Positions 44,554 through 52,982 of a stretch of DNA of 63,188 bases are shown here, piece by piece. The stretch is from contig NZ_JHXF01000020.1 in assembly GCF_000621845.1 (NCBI RefSeq), positions 1 through 63,188 on the forward strand, written 5' to 3'. Both the position numbers and the translations under genes were made by a program. The notes under the pieces are model-generated. The model was not told the DNA's origin. It saw only the letters and a list, made by a program, of their open reading frames with translations, and did no database searches. Within the stretch, counting starts at the first letter, position 1, and every line of letters begins with the position of its first letter. Source of the DNA: Ruminococcus flavefaciens MA2007 (GTDB taxonomy: Bacteria > Bacillota > Clostridia > Oscillospirales > Ruminococcaceae).

Positions 44554-45363
44554 TCAGGTATTTTTATATTTGAGATTAAATTCACGAGCAGTTTCCTTGA
44601 GAGAGATGTCAATACGGCTGTCGCAGAAACGTCTTATTCCTTCAGGAATATTCTTATAATAAGCTTCGGCAATACCTCCTGCAATACAAGCCATAGTATC
44701 AGCGTCGCCTCCGAGGGATACGGCATTTCTCACAGCGCTTTCGTAGTCAGTGGAATCGAGGAAACAAACAATTGATGGCGGCACTGAGTATTCGCAGCTG
44801 CTGTCAAAGCTATACTCAGAACGTATCTGCTCAACAGTATAATTTAGATCGTAGCGGAATTTTTCAGCGATGAATTTGCGGATAAGTTCCTTCGATTCAC
44901 CATGACGGGCAAGAAATACTGCACAGGCTACAGCCTGTGCACCTCTGATCCCCTCACGGTGAGCGTGAGTATAATAGCAGCTTGCTTTAGCTTGCAGCAT
45001 GACCTGTTCTATATCATCATAAGCGTAACCAATAGGAACTGCTCTCATTGCACCTCCGTTAGCATAGCTGTGCTGCCTTCTGAGGCTTTTCTCCTTTGCC
45101 CAACGCACAAACATGCTCCCGTATCCGGCGTGGGGATAACGGGAATAATACTGCTTGTACTGAGCCGCATACTCAAAAGCTCTTTTACGTATCCCGAACC
45201 TGCCGATATTTTCACCGTTATTGAGTATAGCCCTGCACACAGCTGCAGTCATAACACTGTCATCAGTAAAATGGCTTTCACGTTTAAAAGGAAAGTCATA
45301 ATCCTTAGTGCATGCATTTTCGTATTCCGAGCCGATAACATCACCATAGAACGCACCAAACAT
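44554..45363 (-). CDS. ADP-ribosylglycohydrolase (DraG-like)
   Basis: Removes ADP-ribose from modified targets with binuclear Mg. The 269-residue all-helical protein has the ADP-ribosyl-hydrolase layout. FGAFYGDVIGSEYEN is at 2-16, the metal-binding T33-D34-D35-S36 in HFTDDSVMT, YANGGAMRAVPIG near 96-108, and AVSLGGDADTMACIAGGIAEAYY near 210-232 with the second metal Asp pair. All ligands are present. It lies upstream of the MATE gene, and 59 nt downstream of a lipoprotein gene. Confidence 0.93.
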   Translation of the reverse strand: MFGAFYGDVIGSEYENACTKDYDFPFKRESHFTDDSVMTAAVCRAILNNGENIGRFGIRKRAFEYAAQYKQYYSRYPHAGYGSMFVRWAKEKSLRRQHSYANGGAMRAVPIGYAYDDIEQVMLQAKASCYYTHAHREGIRGAQAVACAVFLARHGESKELIRKFIAEKFRYDLNYTVEQIRSEYSFDSSCEYSVPPSIVCFLDSTDYESAVRNAVSLGGDADTMACIAGGIAEAYYKNIPEGIRRFCDSRIDISLKETAREFNLKYKNT

Positions 45364-45422
45364 ACTTCACCCACTTTCATTATTTTTGCATTTTATATCG
45401 ACCATATAATTTGACTTAATCC

Positions 45423-46010
45423 TTATTTTCTTTCTTCGATTAACATGATATTTGATAATTCATTTTTAGTATTGTCAAATAAAAGACCTAAAATAATATT
45501 GTCTTTTTTATATTCAAGGTAAGATTCCGTTTGGATGCTCGTTTCGCCAAAGCTTGATGCAAAGTCTTCAATTGACGTTTTGTAATCTAAACCATTGATC
45601 TTGATATAATCATTTTCGGGCGATTTGGCATCAACTAAAACTACTTTCTTCTCTGAATTATTATCAGCTTTATCTCCTTCGATAGCTATAGTACAAATGT
45701 AGTTTTTACTGTTATACATATCATAGAGCGTATAATCGTCATCAGGATAATAAACACCGTTTTCAAGCTTAAAATCGTTGCCAAGCTCGCCAAATTTAAA
45801 AGGGAAAACAAGCGTATTTCCACAAATACTTATATTTGTGATATCAGATTTTTCGTTTTCGACTTTATTAGTGTCGGTAGTATTTTGCTGTACATGGATA
45901 CTGTCGCTTGCAGAAACATCATTTTTCGATGTTTTATCACCACTGCATCCACTTACTGCATTGACTGAGCAGAACAGCAGTAAAAGAAAAGGTAACAGTT
46001 TGTTTTTCAT
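45423..46010 (-). CDS. Lipoprotein, 195 aa
   Basis: Exported lipoprotein. The signal MKNKLLPFLLLLFCSVNAVS ends in lipobox AVSGC, with a Ser/Asn/Asp-rich linker at 24-60. A small globular domain of about 130 residues follows and contains FPFKFGELGNDFKLENG and LDYKTSIEDFASSFGE. That domain repeats the pattern of proteins in Ruminococcus and Lachnospiraceae that carry short beta-strand modules, but I cannot name it. AGGAGG lies before the start. It stands between the U32-like gene and the ADP-ribosylglycohydrolase gene. Confidence 0.75.
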   Translation of the reverse strand: MKNKLLPFLLLLFCSVNAVSGCSGDKTSKNDVSASDSIHVQQNTTDTNKVENEKSDITNISICGNTLVFPFKFGELGNDFKLENGVYYPDDDYTLYDMYNSKNYICTIAIEGDKADNNSEKKVVLVDAKSPENDYIKINGLDYKTSIEDFASSFGETSIQTESYLEYKKDNIILGLLFDNTKNELSNIMLIEERK

Positions 46011-46036
46011 TTTTCCTCCTATATCATGTCAAATAT

Positions 46037-46936
46037 TCAGAAAAGATCCAGCATACTGTCGAGATAGATCTCTTCACGGACAGTAAGTTGATATTCCGGC
46101 TTTGTGAGATAATAAAGCAGAAATTCGAGATTGACAGCACTTCCGAGTCCTCTTCCTTCTATTTTGAAATTAGAAAAACCGAAGGGCAGATAGGTGTTGA
46201 TGATATCATCTATACTGATAAATCCGGGATTTTTCATTGCCTTTGAAAAACGATATCCGTCACTGGCATCTGGTGCGATACAGATATGCTCGGGACAGTT
46301 CTCTCCCAGATTTTTCATGCTTACATTTTCGTAGCACGCTTTTCTGTCTTTACAGTAAAACGAGCAGCATTCATTGCACAGAAACTCGACTTTTTCCTTC
46401 TGGGCCTGCGAGAGTGTATCAAGTTTATCGTACAGCTTATTCAGCCTGAAATCAGGAATAACATATTTAAAATCACTTCGCTCCGTTTCCTTTATAAACT
46501 GATCGAAATCAGTCTGAACCTTTGTAGTCGAGGAAACGAAATAAAGATCGGGATAATTATTTTTAATATGTTCAAGCAGAAGATCTGAGTAGATTATCAC
46601 ACCATTCTGTACACCTTTGCTTCTGGCGAAAAGCTCACACATGGCATTGCATTTCCTGTCGGTGAGATGTTCAGGTTTTAAAAGCGAATTGCTGAAAGTG
46701 AGCCTTGAAGAAATATTGTATTCATTCATAAGTGCAAGTACATCTTCAGCTTCACATTCTCCGAATCCGGCACGTCCGCCGCCCCAGATACAGTCTGCCG
46801 GAGCACCATAGACAGATGCTATTTCACACCAGTCGTAAAAATATTCCCGGTGCTTACGATACAGCGGCAGGAACGCACTGTACAGGTCATAGAACTCAAA
46901 CAGACCAGGAAGATGAAAATAAGCTTTATTAGTCAT
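46037..46936 (-). CDS. U32-peptidase-like protein with Fe-S cysteines
   Basis: A 299-residue protein with features of the U32 family. The signature FKIEGRGLGS is at about 257-266 (KIEGR), and a Cys cluster is spread over CNECCSFYCKDRKACYE (about 187-203) and ENCPEHICI, as in the Fe-S-binding UbiU/UbiV-type branch. The first half has GYGGG-like WGGGRAGFGE and a TIM-barrel-like order. Family members modify RNA or cofactors or act as proteases; the function of this one is unknown. A second copy of only its last 16 codons lies at 1000-1049. It overlaps the upstream 102-aa gene by 8 nt. Confidence 0.7.
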   Translation of the reverse strand: MTNKAYFHLPGLFEFYDLYSAFLPLYRKHREYFYDWCEIASVYGAPADCIWGGGRAGFGECEAEDVLALMNEYNISSRLTFSNSLLKPEHLTDRKCNAMCELFARSKGVQNGVIIYSDLLLEHIKNNYPDLYFVSSTTKVQTDFDQFIKETERSDFKYVIPDFRLNKLYDKLDTLSQAQKEKVEFLCNECCSFYCKDRKACYENVSMKNLGENCPEHICIAPDASDGYRFSKAMKNPGFISIDDIINTYLPFGFSNFKIEGRGLGSAVNLEFLLYYLTKPEYQLTVREEIYLDSMLDLF

Positions 46937-47237
46937 TGTTTTTCTTCACACACTTATTCATGGTTTCATTAGCTTCTTCATCCCAGACCGTTCTCTCGGG
47001 GCCGAGAGTGCCATACATCGTGTTCTCAAAAGAGTATACACTCTTGCCTGTTTTGATAAGTCTCTCGTTGTGGACATCATCGCTGAATGTACCGAGACGG
47101 GCGTAAATATCCTGAGTAATCTCATAATCATACTGCTCACGCCCCTCACGGCTGGTGTACATTATTTCCGCAAAGTATCGTTTCGTATCATTATCATAGT
47201 AAGCTGTCCAGTTATTGCCTTGTTTTTTGTTTTTCAT
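46929..47237 (-). CDS. Hypothetical protein, 102 aa
   Basis: Not recognised. A soluble, highly charged protein with a short aromatic-rich region (NNWTAYYDNDTKRYFAEIMY), the acidic block YDYEITQDIYARLG and a GPERTVWDEEANETMNKC tail. It has GGGGGAG before the ATG at 47237; a longer frame to 47285 lacks one. It overlaps the U32-like gene downstream (8 nt) and follows kptA by 25 nt, so the three form an operon and may act together. Confidence 0.6.
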   Translation of the reverse strand: MKNKKQGNNWTAYYDNDTKRYFAEIMYTSREGREQYDYEITQDIYARLGTFSDDVHNERLIKTGKSVYSFENTMYGTLGPERTVWDEEANETMNKCVKKNND

Positions 47238-47262
47238 GTTTTCTCCCCCTAAACGTAAACTA

Positions 47263-47817
47263 TTATTTGGTATAAACCCTGTCACAAATATACTTCACAG
47301 GCACTTCCTCGGTACACCAGACCTCGTTCTCGGTAACTCCGAACCTGTATCCGTCCCTGTACATCTCCGATGCTGCTATTTTTAGCACAACAGGAGTCTT
47401 ATGCCAGCGCTCAGCCGACTGCCATGCTTTGCTTATATCAGCCTGCATATGTACAGCATGTCGCTGCATCTTCTTTATAGCTCCGCTTTCTACAATGGCT
47501 TCAAGAGCCTTTGTAGTCGTTCCGTGGTACAGAAAATCAGGTGGTTCGCAGTATTCAAGCTCGGGCTCAACCCAGGGAACCGAGTGTCCCTGACAGCACT
47601 TGATCTTTTCGTGTTTTTCATCATATCTGTAGCGCCCCTTGTTGTCCTCGGCTACTATCTGTTCAAGCAGTTCACGATCCAGATTATAATTGCTGTGGCC
47701 GTTAACGCCGTTTATGAGCTGTTCTACTGATACCCAGCCGTGCTCATCCATATCAAGCTCCGCTTTCGCAGGCTGATGGCGAAGGAGCAAACACAGATAT
47801 TTCGACAATTCGTTCAT
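47263..47817 (-). CDS. kptA: RNA 2'-phosphotransferase (KptA/Tpt1)
   Basis: Transfers a 2'-phosphate from RNA to NAD, giving ADP-ribose 1'',2''-cyclic phosphate. The 184-residue protein has SKYLCLLLRHQP at 5-16 (with the first conserved Arg/His), HGWVSVEQLI near 26-35, the NAD-binding LYHGTTTKALEAI near 97-109 and the IKKMQRHAVHMQADISKAW block with the second conserved Arg. All known Tpt1 catalytic residues appear kept. In bacteria its natural RNA substrate is unclear. It heads an operon with the 102-aa protein and the U32-like protein. Confidence 0.93.
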   Translation of the reverse strand: MNELSKYLCLLLRHQPAKAELDMDEHGWVSVEQLINGVNGHSNYNLDRELLEQIVAEDNKGRYRYDEKHEKIKCCQGHSVPWVEPELEYCEPPDFLYHGTTTKALEAIVESGAIKKMQRHAVHMQADISKAWQSAERWHKTPVVLKIAASEMYRDGYRFGVTENEVWCTEEVPVKYICDRVYTK

Positions 47818-47855
47818 TTTTCACCTCATTACTTATTATATCCTATGAATGAACA

Positions 47856-47874
47856 GCAGCCCATTACGGGCTGC
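47856..47874 (-). terminator. Terminator after the DUF4253 gene
   Basis: GCAGCCC/GGGCTGC stem with a 5-nt loop, followed (plus strand) by TTAGTTCTTATATTCAGTTAT, the tail shared with 53914-53956. The T-run is weak on the minus strand, so efficiency is uncertain. Confidence 0.6.
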
Positions 47875-47916
47875 CTTAGTTCTTATATTCAGTTATAATT
47901 GCAACTTTGAAATGTA

Positions 47917-48687
47917 TCAGTCCCACCAGAAATACCAGACGTTTGAATCCTTAAGTGTACTGGCAAGTGCTTTTAGCGTACCTGCTCCCTGATCCACAGT
48001 ATCATTGCAGAAAGCGTAATGTTCTTCAGCTGCTTTCAAGGCTTCATCTATACTTTTTATCGGAGCAGAAAGAAACATCTGTAGTTCATCGCTTGAAATA
48101 ACAGCAGGCACAGCTTTATATTTCTCATGCCAGTACTTGCAAACTGCCATCATGTCTTCGGTATCAGGGCATTCATTCCAACCACCGAAAGGTATCCACG
48201 CGAAGACTTCCCATGGCTTATTCGCAGGGATCCTGGCAAGAATAAGCTTTTCATTATTATCAGTGCTCAGAAAGTTTAAAGCAGGCGTTACGCCGTCGGT
48301 GTATTCGCCATATATATCATCATCACCAAAGTCTTCATCAAACATTTCCATATTCTCATCAAAGCGCTGTTTTAAGAAGGACTCTCCATGAGATATATCG
48401 GCGCTAAGCATCTTGCTCCTGTAAATCTCGGCTCCGCCATTGTCCTTGTAATTGCACTGTATCATCTCAAGAAGATGACCATTAAGCACAAGTATTATCG
48501 GTATATATCCTTCTCTTTGCCCCTTTTCTGATTCATCTTTATATAGCTTCATTATGCTATCGCTGTTCAGAAAGCCGCTTATATTTTTACATTCACAGCC
48601 AATTAGTTCCGCTATCTGTTTTGCATTATCATTCGGCTGCACCTGTGGCTGCTCTTTGTTCCCTAAAAGCTTTGAAAATAGTCCCAT
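47917..48687 (-). CDS. DUF4253 domain protein
   Basis: A 256-residue soluble protein whose C-terminal 110 residues match DUF4253: VFAWIPFGGWNECPDTEDMM, a KYWHEKYKAVPAVISSDE block, the AEEHYAFCNDTVDQG block and the final SNVWYFWWD. The N-terminal half is less conserved (MGLFSKLLGNKEQPQ). DUF4253 is described as immunity-like or of unknown function, and it often occurs near toxins; no toxin is obvious next to it here. A fragment of a second copy, only its last ~30 codons and the following terminator, is found at 53914-54030. It is divergent from the GH18 gene; both promoters are visible. Confidence 0.8.
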   Translation of the reverse strand: MGLFSKLLGNKEQPQVQPNDNAKQIAELIGCECKNISGFLNSDSIMKLYKDESEKGQREGYIPIILVLNGHLLEMIQCNYKDNGGAEIYRSKMLSADISHGESFLKQRFDENMEMFDEDFGDDDIYGEYTDGVTPALNFLSTDNNEKLILARIPANKPWEVFAWIPFGGWNECPDTEDMMAVCKYWHEKYKAVPAVISSDELQMFLSAPIKSIDEALKAAEEHYAFCNDTVDQGAGTLKALASTLKDSNVWYFWWD

Positions 48688-48710
48688 ATCCGTACTCCTT
48701 GTTTTTTACA

Positions 48711-48739
48711 ATTATATCACATAATCCTGGTTTTTTCAA
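48711..48739 (-). promoter_or_regulatory. Promoter of the DUF4253 gene
   Basis: Minus strand TTGAAA (48734-48739), 17-nt spacer, TATAAT (48711-48716). It overlaps by about 10 nt the region of the divergent GH18 promoter at 48751-48779, so the two could interfere or be jointly controlled. Confidence 0.8.
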
Positions 48740-48750
48740 GATATTGGATA

Positions 48751-48779
48751 TTGCCATATATACTTAAATATGATAAAAT
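48751..48779 (+). promoter_or_regulatory. Promoter of the GH18-dockerin gene
   Basis: TTGCCA (48751-48756), 17-nt spacer, TAAAAT (48774-48779). Identical hexamers to the promoter at 42259-42287. Confidence 0.75.
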
Positions 48780-48840
48780 AAAATTATCTAAACATAAGGA
48801 GAAGTCCCCATGGCCAAATATGCCAAAAAGGAGGTTCTGT

Positions 48841-50010
48841 ATGAAGACACACAGGGTAATCGCCGTAACTGCCGCAGCATTTCTTTTGATTCCCACATAT
48901 TCATCGGCAGCAGAAAGTGAAGCAAAGCATAGGATAGTCGGTTACCTTCCCGATTGGAACTATCGTCCGTTCAGTGAGCTGGACCTCAGTGAGCTGACAC
49001 ATATCAACATCGCCTTCTGCAATCCCGATGAAAATGGCAAGCTGCACTGTAATATTCCCGAAAGCAAATTAAAAAGCATTATCTCTGATGCACACAGCAA
49101 TGATGTGAAAGTATTTGCTGCACTGGGCGGCGGCGATGGCTGTGACGGTTATCTTCAACACCTTGACACCCACGAAGAAAGAACTGCTTTCAATGCGAAT
49201 ATTATGAATTACTGTGAAAGCTACGACTTTGACGGTATCGATCTTGATATCGAGCTGGGTTCTGATCATCAAATATGGAATTTCTACGGAGACTGGTGTA
49301 TGGAGCTACGTGCTCTCTGTGACGAAAGAAATATGGAGATGTCCACAGCTACAGCTCAGTGGGTAGCTGAAAAAGTCACTCCCGAAACTTTTGCACTGTT
49401 CGACTTTGTAAATGTTATGGCTTACGACAATGACGAGGATAGATACTCCCATGCATCGTATGAATACTCTGGCAAGTGCCTCGATTACTTCTCAGCAAAA
49501 AAGAAAATTCCTAAAGAGAAGCTGGTTCTCGGTGTACCGTTTTACGGCAGAGGCTATACATCTGACGGTGAGCTTGACTGGAACTCATATATGTCATTTG
49601 CGGATATAGTGAGCAAAGGCAGCAAGTATTATAATGCCAACAACTACAACGATATCGCATACAACGGAGCTGCTACGATAGCTAAGAAAGCTGAACTTGC
49701 TAAGAATTACGGCGGTATCATGATATGGGAGCTTACACAGGACGCAAAGGGCGAAAAGTCGCTTTTGAAGGTCATCAGTGATACCCTCAGAGGTGAAACT
49801 TTCATTGCAGGTGATGTAAACGCTGACGGCAGCTTCAACGTCTCAGACCTTGTACTTATGCAGAAGTGGCTACTTGCTGTTTCCGATGTTGAACTGGAGA
49901 ACTGGAAAGCTGGAGATCTCTGCGAGGACGACAGAATAGATGTATTTGATATATGCGCAATGAGAAAACGTCTTATAGCAGGTCAACCAATTACAAAGGA
50001 AATACTATGA
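48841..50010 (+). CDS. GH18 chitinase-like enzyme with dockerin
   Basis: Secreted glycoside hydrolase of 389 residues. Residues 1-23 are a signal peptide (VTAAAFLLIPTYSSAA). The GH18 barrel is at about 30-310: VGYLPDWNYRPFSELDLSEL, AALGGGDG, and the catalytic DxxDxDxE motif FDGIDLDIE with proton donor Glu138. MAYDNDED and MIWELTQDA close the barrel. A type I dockerin follows at about 320-380 (GDVNADGSFNVSDLVLMQKW and GDLCEDDRIDVFDICAM). It probably hydrolyses beta-1,4-GlcNAc chains (chitin or peptidoglycan-like) on the cellulosome. The ATG at 48841 has AGGAGG 7 nt upstream. A longer frame begins at 48751 inside the promoter and is rejected. Confidence 0.92.
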   Translation: MKTHRVIAVTAAAFLLIPTYSSAAESEAKHRIVGYLPDWNYRPFSELDLSELTHINIAFCNPDENGKLHCNIPESKLKSIISDAHSNDVKVFAALGGGDGCDGYLQHLDTHEERTAFNANIMNYCESYDFDGIDLDIELGSDHQIWNFYGDWCMELRALCDERNMEMSTATAQWVAEKVTPETFALFDFVNVMAYDNDEDRYSHASYEYSGKCLDYFSAKKKIPKEKLVLGVPFYGRGYTSDGELDWNSYMSFADIVSKGSKYYNANNYNDIAYNGAATIAKKAELAKNYGGIMIWELTQDAKGEKSLLKVISDTLRGETFIAGDVNADGSFNVSDLVLMQKWLLAVSDVELENWKAGDLCEDDRIDVFDICAMRKRLIAGQPITKEIL

Positions 50011-50210
50011 AAGGGAAGTATATGTTCAACGGGTTTATTTTCACTGAACAGCTTTTGCTGCGGCGTGGGGCTGCTCCTGTTTTTCTGCGGGGAGCGGAAG
50101 TTTTCCATCTTGCAGCATAATTAACAGAATATTTACAATTTCAGCCGCACATCGTCAATTTTCAGACGTTATAATATGTGTAAAGAAAAATACACGCAAG
50201 GAGGTTAGAT

Positions 50211-52793
50211 ATGAGTATTTTTAAACGTTTATTATCAATTGCAGCTTCGGCGGCGGTAATGCTTTCTGCAGGAGCCTCTGCAGTGACGACGACTGCGGTC
50301 GGTGTGAGTCCTGATGTCAGTGTGTCGTTTCCCGAAAAGCTTGCTGCCGGCAATGCTCCTGATTGGGTACCGAAGAACTATCTGGATGCATTTGAGTTCA
50401 TCAACAAGCACGGTGCCACCTATGTGCAGGGCGAGTATGTCTGCGTTATACAGCAGCGTTCAAAGGCGCCTAATGCTTATTATGCCATGGATTGTACATT
50501 GTCCGACAGGTCATCCGTAAATGTACAATATGCCTTTTCAGGAGAAATAAACTTCAGTCCCGATGACGCTCCCGACAAGAGCGACACGGAGGCATATGAG
50601 GAATATTATAAAAGACTGAAGGCAGCAGGGATATCCGAGGATACAGAGGAGCTGGACAATTACTTCAGAGTCGAGGTATACAGACCTGTTCTATCCTATA
50701 TAGATGTGACGCTGGAGGAGGGTTGGTATGACGGAGAAACTCCTGTGGTCACTTCCTCGAATACCTATAAATTCGGTTATCAGCTCTCTATTTTCAACCA
50801 AAAACAGCGGGATATCTTTGAATTCATGCCCGACAGCGTTGAAGAGTATGATGACTTCATAAAGGAACATGGAAATGTCTGCGTCTTCAACAATTATCTG
50901 ATCTATTGCGGCGATGTATTGAGCTCGGCAGGAGAGGAACTGAAAATGGAGCAGAATGGCGATGCTCAGGTGAGGGAGGTCATAAGCTATACTATCAGTG
51001 AAAAGCTGGCTGATATGAGCAATGCTCCTGACGGAGCTCCCGTAATGACAGTAAAGATGTACGAGCCTGTTTCCTGGGGCGAGTGCGATGTTGATTTCTG
51101 TCATGTCCGCTTTGATAATACGGTAAATAAAGTGATAAGCAATAACTTTACTATTGAAGAGGACGAGGCTCAGAATGTGAACTTCAAGATCGTCAAGAAC
51201 AACAGTGATCTTCCAGAATGGGTGCCTACGGATTATACTCAGACCGTGAAGTTTGAAAATGAGCACGGCGCGTCATATGTTGCAGACGGCTATGTATGCT
51301 GTATACGTAGATCTGACAGATACGGCAAGGGACTTTCAAAGAGGATATATATGGATCTGCTGGACGAGGAAGAGTACAATCCGTACGAATGTCAGGTTTA
51401 CTCAAAGGTCTTTACCTTCCCTGAGCCCGAGGACACTTCCTCGGAGGCATATGAAAAATACCTTTCTGAGCTTAAACAGCTTGGTATTACGGAAAAAGAG
51501 CTGGAATACGCCAATAAGGAGATACGCTACAGCGTTAATGTATTCAAGCCTAAGCCGTCTTCAAGGCTGAACGTGTACTTCGATGACTACCGCGGTAATA
51601 TCGGAAGCGACTTTGGAGGAAAATGCAATCTAAGCTTCAGTATAGACAAGGACGGCGTTATAACCGAGAATGATCTCTTCAGCTGGGTGCCGGATACTAT
51701 CGCAGAGACAAGGGAATACATAAAAAAGAACGGCAATATTTCCACCCATGATGAATATCTGGTATTTTGCTCAGTCAGCAATGCTTTCAGCATTGATCTT
51801 TCACAGGATGGCATACCCGAGCTGGAAAAGAGCTTCGATTACCATCTTGAGAATGCGCAGCTGGTTGATATCCTCGGCGCTCCCTATGCAAGAGTAATAC
51901 TTTATATGGGAGACAGGCCAGGCACCTTGACTGCGGATTTCGGCTACAGTGGCGGAAAGAGCGAGTATGAGCCCAAGGACTCAAAAGTATCTGTCAGGTT
52001 CGATAACGATCTTATCCCGAGCATCATCAGCAGGAAGGAGTGCGATTCCCTTATCCTCGGAGACTGCAATTATGACGGCGTCTTCGGAATTTCCGATGTG
52101 GTAGTCCTTCAGAAATGGATCCTGGGCAGCGGCAAGCTCAGAAAGCCTGAGAATGCGGATATGAACGGAGACGGAGTTCTTGACATATTCGATCTGCTCA
52201 GCATGAAGAAGCAGGTCGTAAATGGTGAGGGGGGCTCCTACGGACTTGTTGCGGAGCCCAAGCCCATGCTGCTTGTTGTTTATCAGAATTTTGCTTGGGG
52301 AACGCAGCAAAGCATGACTTTATATGATGAGAATGGAGTCGCATACAGTATGTCCTATGGCAGTTCCAAAAGAGGAACAGATAAGAATACATATGACGAG
52401 TTATTCAGTTTAGGCTACGACGAGAACTGGTACGAAAGACTGACAGCCATGATGACGAGCGAAAATGCCGACGGAAAGAATCTGCCCGACCAGCTTGTAG
52501 GCAGAGCAAGAAAGCTTTCCCGAGAGCTGGACAAGCATCTTAATGATCAACCTGGTAAAAGGATAGGTCAGATGTTTGACGCGGGACAGTCCACACTGTA
52601 CCTTATCGGCAGCGACAGCGACGGAAAGCCTGCTTTTCTCGAGATATTCACTTCAGGAGATGTTCTGGGCTGGATAGACTGCGAGGAGATACAGGAGTAC
52701 CTCAAGCTTTCCAGCTACACTTCCGCAGGTCCTGACGTCTGGTCTATAAAGACTCTCGAAACAGGCGTATCAAGGTACGATCTGACTTACTGA
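50211..52793 (+). CDS. Large secreted protein with duplicated domain and internal dockerin
   Basis: Secreted protein of 860 residues, function unknown. Signal peptide at 1-30 (IAASAAVMLSAGASAVTTTA). A domain of about 290 residues is present twice (about 50-340 and 340-625): each copy opens with a WVP-x-x-Y...HGA-x-YV block (PDWVPKNYLDAFEF, PEWVPTDYTQTVKF) and has a second FEFMPDS/FSWVPDT block half-way. A type I dockerin follows at about 627-690 (GDCNYDGVFGISDVVVLQKW, DMNGDGVLDIFDLLSM). Unusually, a further 170-residue helical-to-beta domain comes after it (NADGKNLPDQLVGRARKL). Dockerins are normally terminal. An AAGGAGG precedes the ATG. Confidence 0.85.
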   Translation: MSIFKRLLSIAASAAVMLSAGASAVTTTAVGVSPDVSVSFPEKLAAGNAPDWVPKNYLDAFEFINKHGATYVQGEYVCVIQQRSKAPNAYYAMDCTLSDRSSVNVQYAFSGEINFSPDDAPDKSDTEAYEEYYKRLKAAGISEDTEELDNYFRVEVYRPVLSYIDVTLEEGWYDGETPVVTSSNTYKFGYQLSIFNQKQRDIFEFMPDSVEEYDDFIKEHGNVCVFNNYLIYCGDVLSSAGEELKMEQNGDAQVREVISYTISEKLADMSNAPDGAPVMTVKMYEPVSWGECDVDFCHVRFDNTVNKVISNNFTIEEDEAQNVNFKIVKNNSDLPEWVPTDYTQTVKFENEHGASYVADGYVCCIRRSDRYGKGLSKRIYMDLLDEEEYNPYECQVYSKVFTFPEPEDTSSEAYEKYLSELKQLGITEKELEYANKEIRYSVNVFKPKPSSRLNVYFDDYRGNIGSDFGGKCNLSFSIDKDGVITENDLFSWVPDTIAETREYIKKNGNISTHDEYLVFCSVSNAFSIDLSQDGIPELEKSFDYHLENAQLVDILGAPYARVILYMGDRPGTLTADFGYSGGKSEYEPKDSKVSVRFDNDLIPSIISRKECDSLILGDCNYDGVFGISDVVVLQKWILGSGKLRKPENADMNGDGVLDIFDLLSMKKQVVNGEGGSYGLVAEPKPMLLVVYQNFAWGTQQSMTLYDENGVAYSMSYGSSKRGTDKNTYDELFSLGYDENWYERLTAMMTSENADGKNLPDQLVGRARKLSRELDKHLNDQPGKRIGQMFDAGQSTLYLIGSDSDGKPAFLEIFTSGDVLGWIDCEEIQEYLKLSSYTSAGPDVWSIKTLETGVSRYDLTY

Positions 52794-52804
52794 TATAAAA
52801 ACAG

Positions 52805-52837
52805 AACCGCAGACGAAAAAATGGTTCGTCTGCGGTT
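52805..52837 (+). terminator. Terminator after the internal-dockerin gene
   Basis: Perfect 13-bp stem (arms 52805-52817 and 52825-52837, AACCGCAGACGAA), 7-nt loop, with A-rich sequence before and ATTATT after. It begins 12 nt past the stop. Confidence 0.8.
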
Positions 52838-52982
52838 ATTATCTGAAAATATTTACCGTGCCTACGCCTGGCCATTCGAGAGAAGCTTTCTTCTCATAAC
52901 GGTCGAAGCATTTTCTATACAAGAAGCGATATATAGAATAAGCTAATTACAGTATTAAACTGAAAGAAAGAGGAAATAAAAA

